Shown here one piece after another: positions 32,091 through 32,106 of a DNA stretch of 32,106 nt. The notes under the pieces are model-generated. The model searched no databases, was not told where the DNA came from, and saw only the letters and a program-made list of their open reading frames with translations. This stretch comes from Nocardia higoensis NBRC 100133 (GTDB lineage: Bacteria; Actinomycetota; Actinomycetes; Mycobacteriales; Mycobacteriaceae): NCBI RefSeq assembly GCF_000308595.1, contig NZ_BAGA01000011.1:1-32106 (forward strand), read 5' to 3'. Position 1 is the first letter of the stretch, and each line of letters starts with the position of its first letter. The position numbers and the translations under genes are program-made.

Positions 32091-32106
32091 ATGACCTATT
32101 CAGCAG
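32091..32106 (+). CDS. hsaF: 4-Hydroxy-2-oxo acid aldolase HsaF, start only
   Basis: ATG 32091 with GAGGAGC about eight bases upstream opens a frame reading MTYSA before the window ends. The name comes from position: in known loci hsaF directly follows hsaG. HsaF cleaves 4-hydroxy-2-oxohexanoate to pyruvate and propanal. The protein sequence itself cannot be checked here. Confidence 0.75.

Overview
The window is high-GC actinobacterial chromosome. Its gene content and order look most like Nocardia or a close relative (Rhodococcus, Gordonia, Mycobacterium). The evidence is the steroid regulator KstR beside FadE34, the 'igr' side-chain genes, KstD and HsaE/G/F, a MoxR3-type operon, and many GTG starts and ATGA overlaps. 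Names are from protein motifs and remembered family sequences; no search was run. No stretch longer than about 300 bases lacks a gene, and I saw no tRNA, rRNA, CRISPR array or insertion sequence.

Positions 1-9000 are mostly housekeeping. They hold the 3' part of rlmB, a small membrane protein, a leftward fadE-echA pair, a leftward zinc-type ABC importer (lipoprotein, ATPase, permease) with a Zur-like palindrome at its promoter, and an unusual trehalose-phosphatase/GH15 fusion that ends at a strong hairpin.

Positions 9175-17078 are the first steroid block. kstR (leftward) faces a six-gene operon: fadE34, chsE1, chsE2, chsH2, chsH1, ltp2. A perfect KstR palindrome lies between them over a possible -10 box. 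The operon encodes acyl-CoA dehydrogenases, the ChsH1-ChsH2 hydratase and the Ltp2 retro-aldolase, which together remove the sterol side chain. From chsE1 onward most genes are closely coupled or overlap.

Positions 17119-24325 hold a Nudix hydrolase, a TetR regulator divergent from a ZapE/AFG1-type ATPase across a long palindrome, and a five-gene MoxR/DUF58/DUF4129 operon. Directly behind that operon is a YefM-YoeB toxin-antitoxin pair whose antitoxin has lost its N-terminus.

Positions 24367-25865 are a small accessory patch: a YjdM/PhnA-type zinc-ribbon protein, a BpoC-like alpha/beta hydrolase, and a remnant that joins a PEP-carboxykinase-like start to a second yoeB-like fragment.

Positions 25862-32106 are the second steroid block. 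Leftward are kstD (delta1-dehydrogenase) and a MaoC-type hydratase (hsd4B/chsH3-like). Rightward are a delta4-dehydrogenase-like flavoprotein, hsaE, hsaG and the first codons of hsaF. A KstR box separates the two arms and abuts the kstD start codon. This block oxidises the steroid nucleus and finishes the C5 fragment to pyruvate and propionyl-CoA. Shared KstR boxes suggest both blocks are induced together by sterol-derived CoA thioesters.
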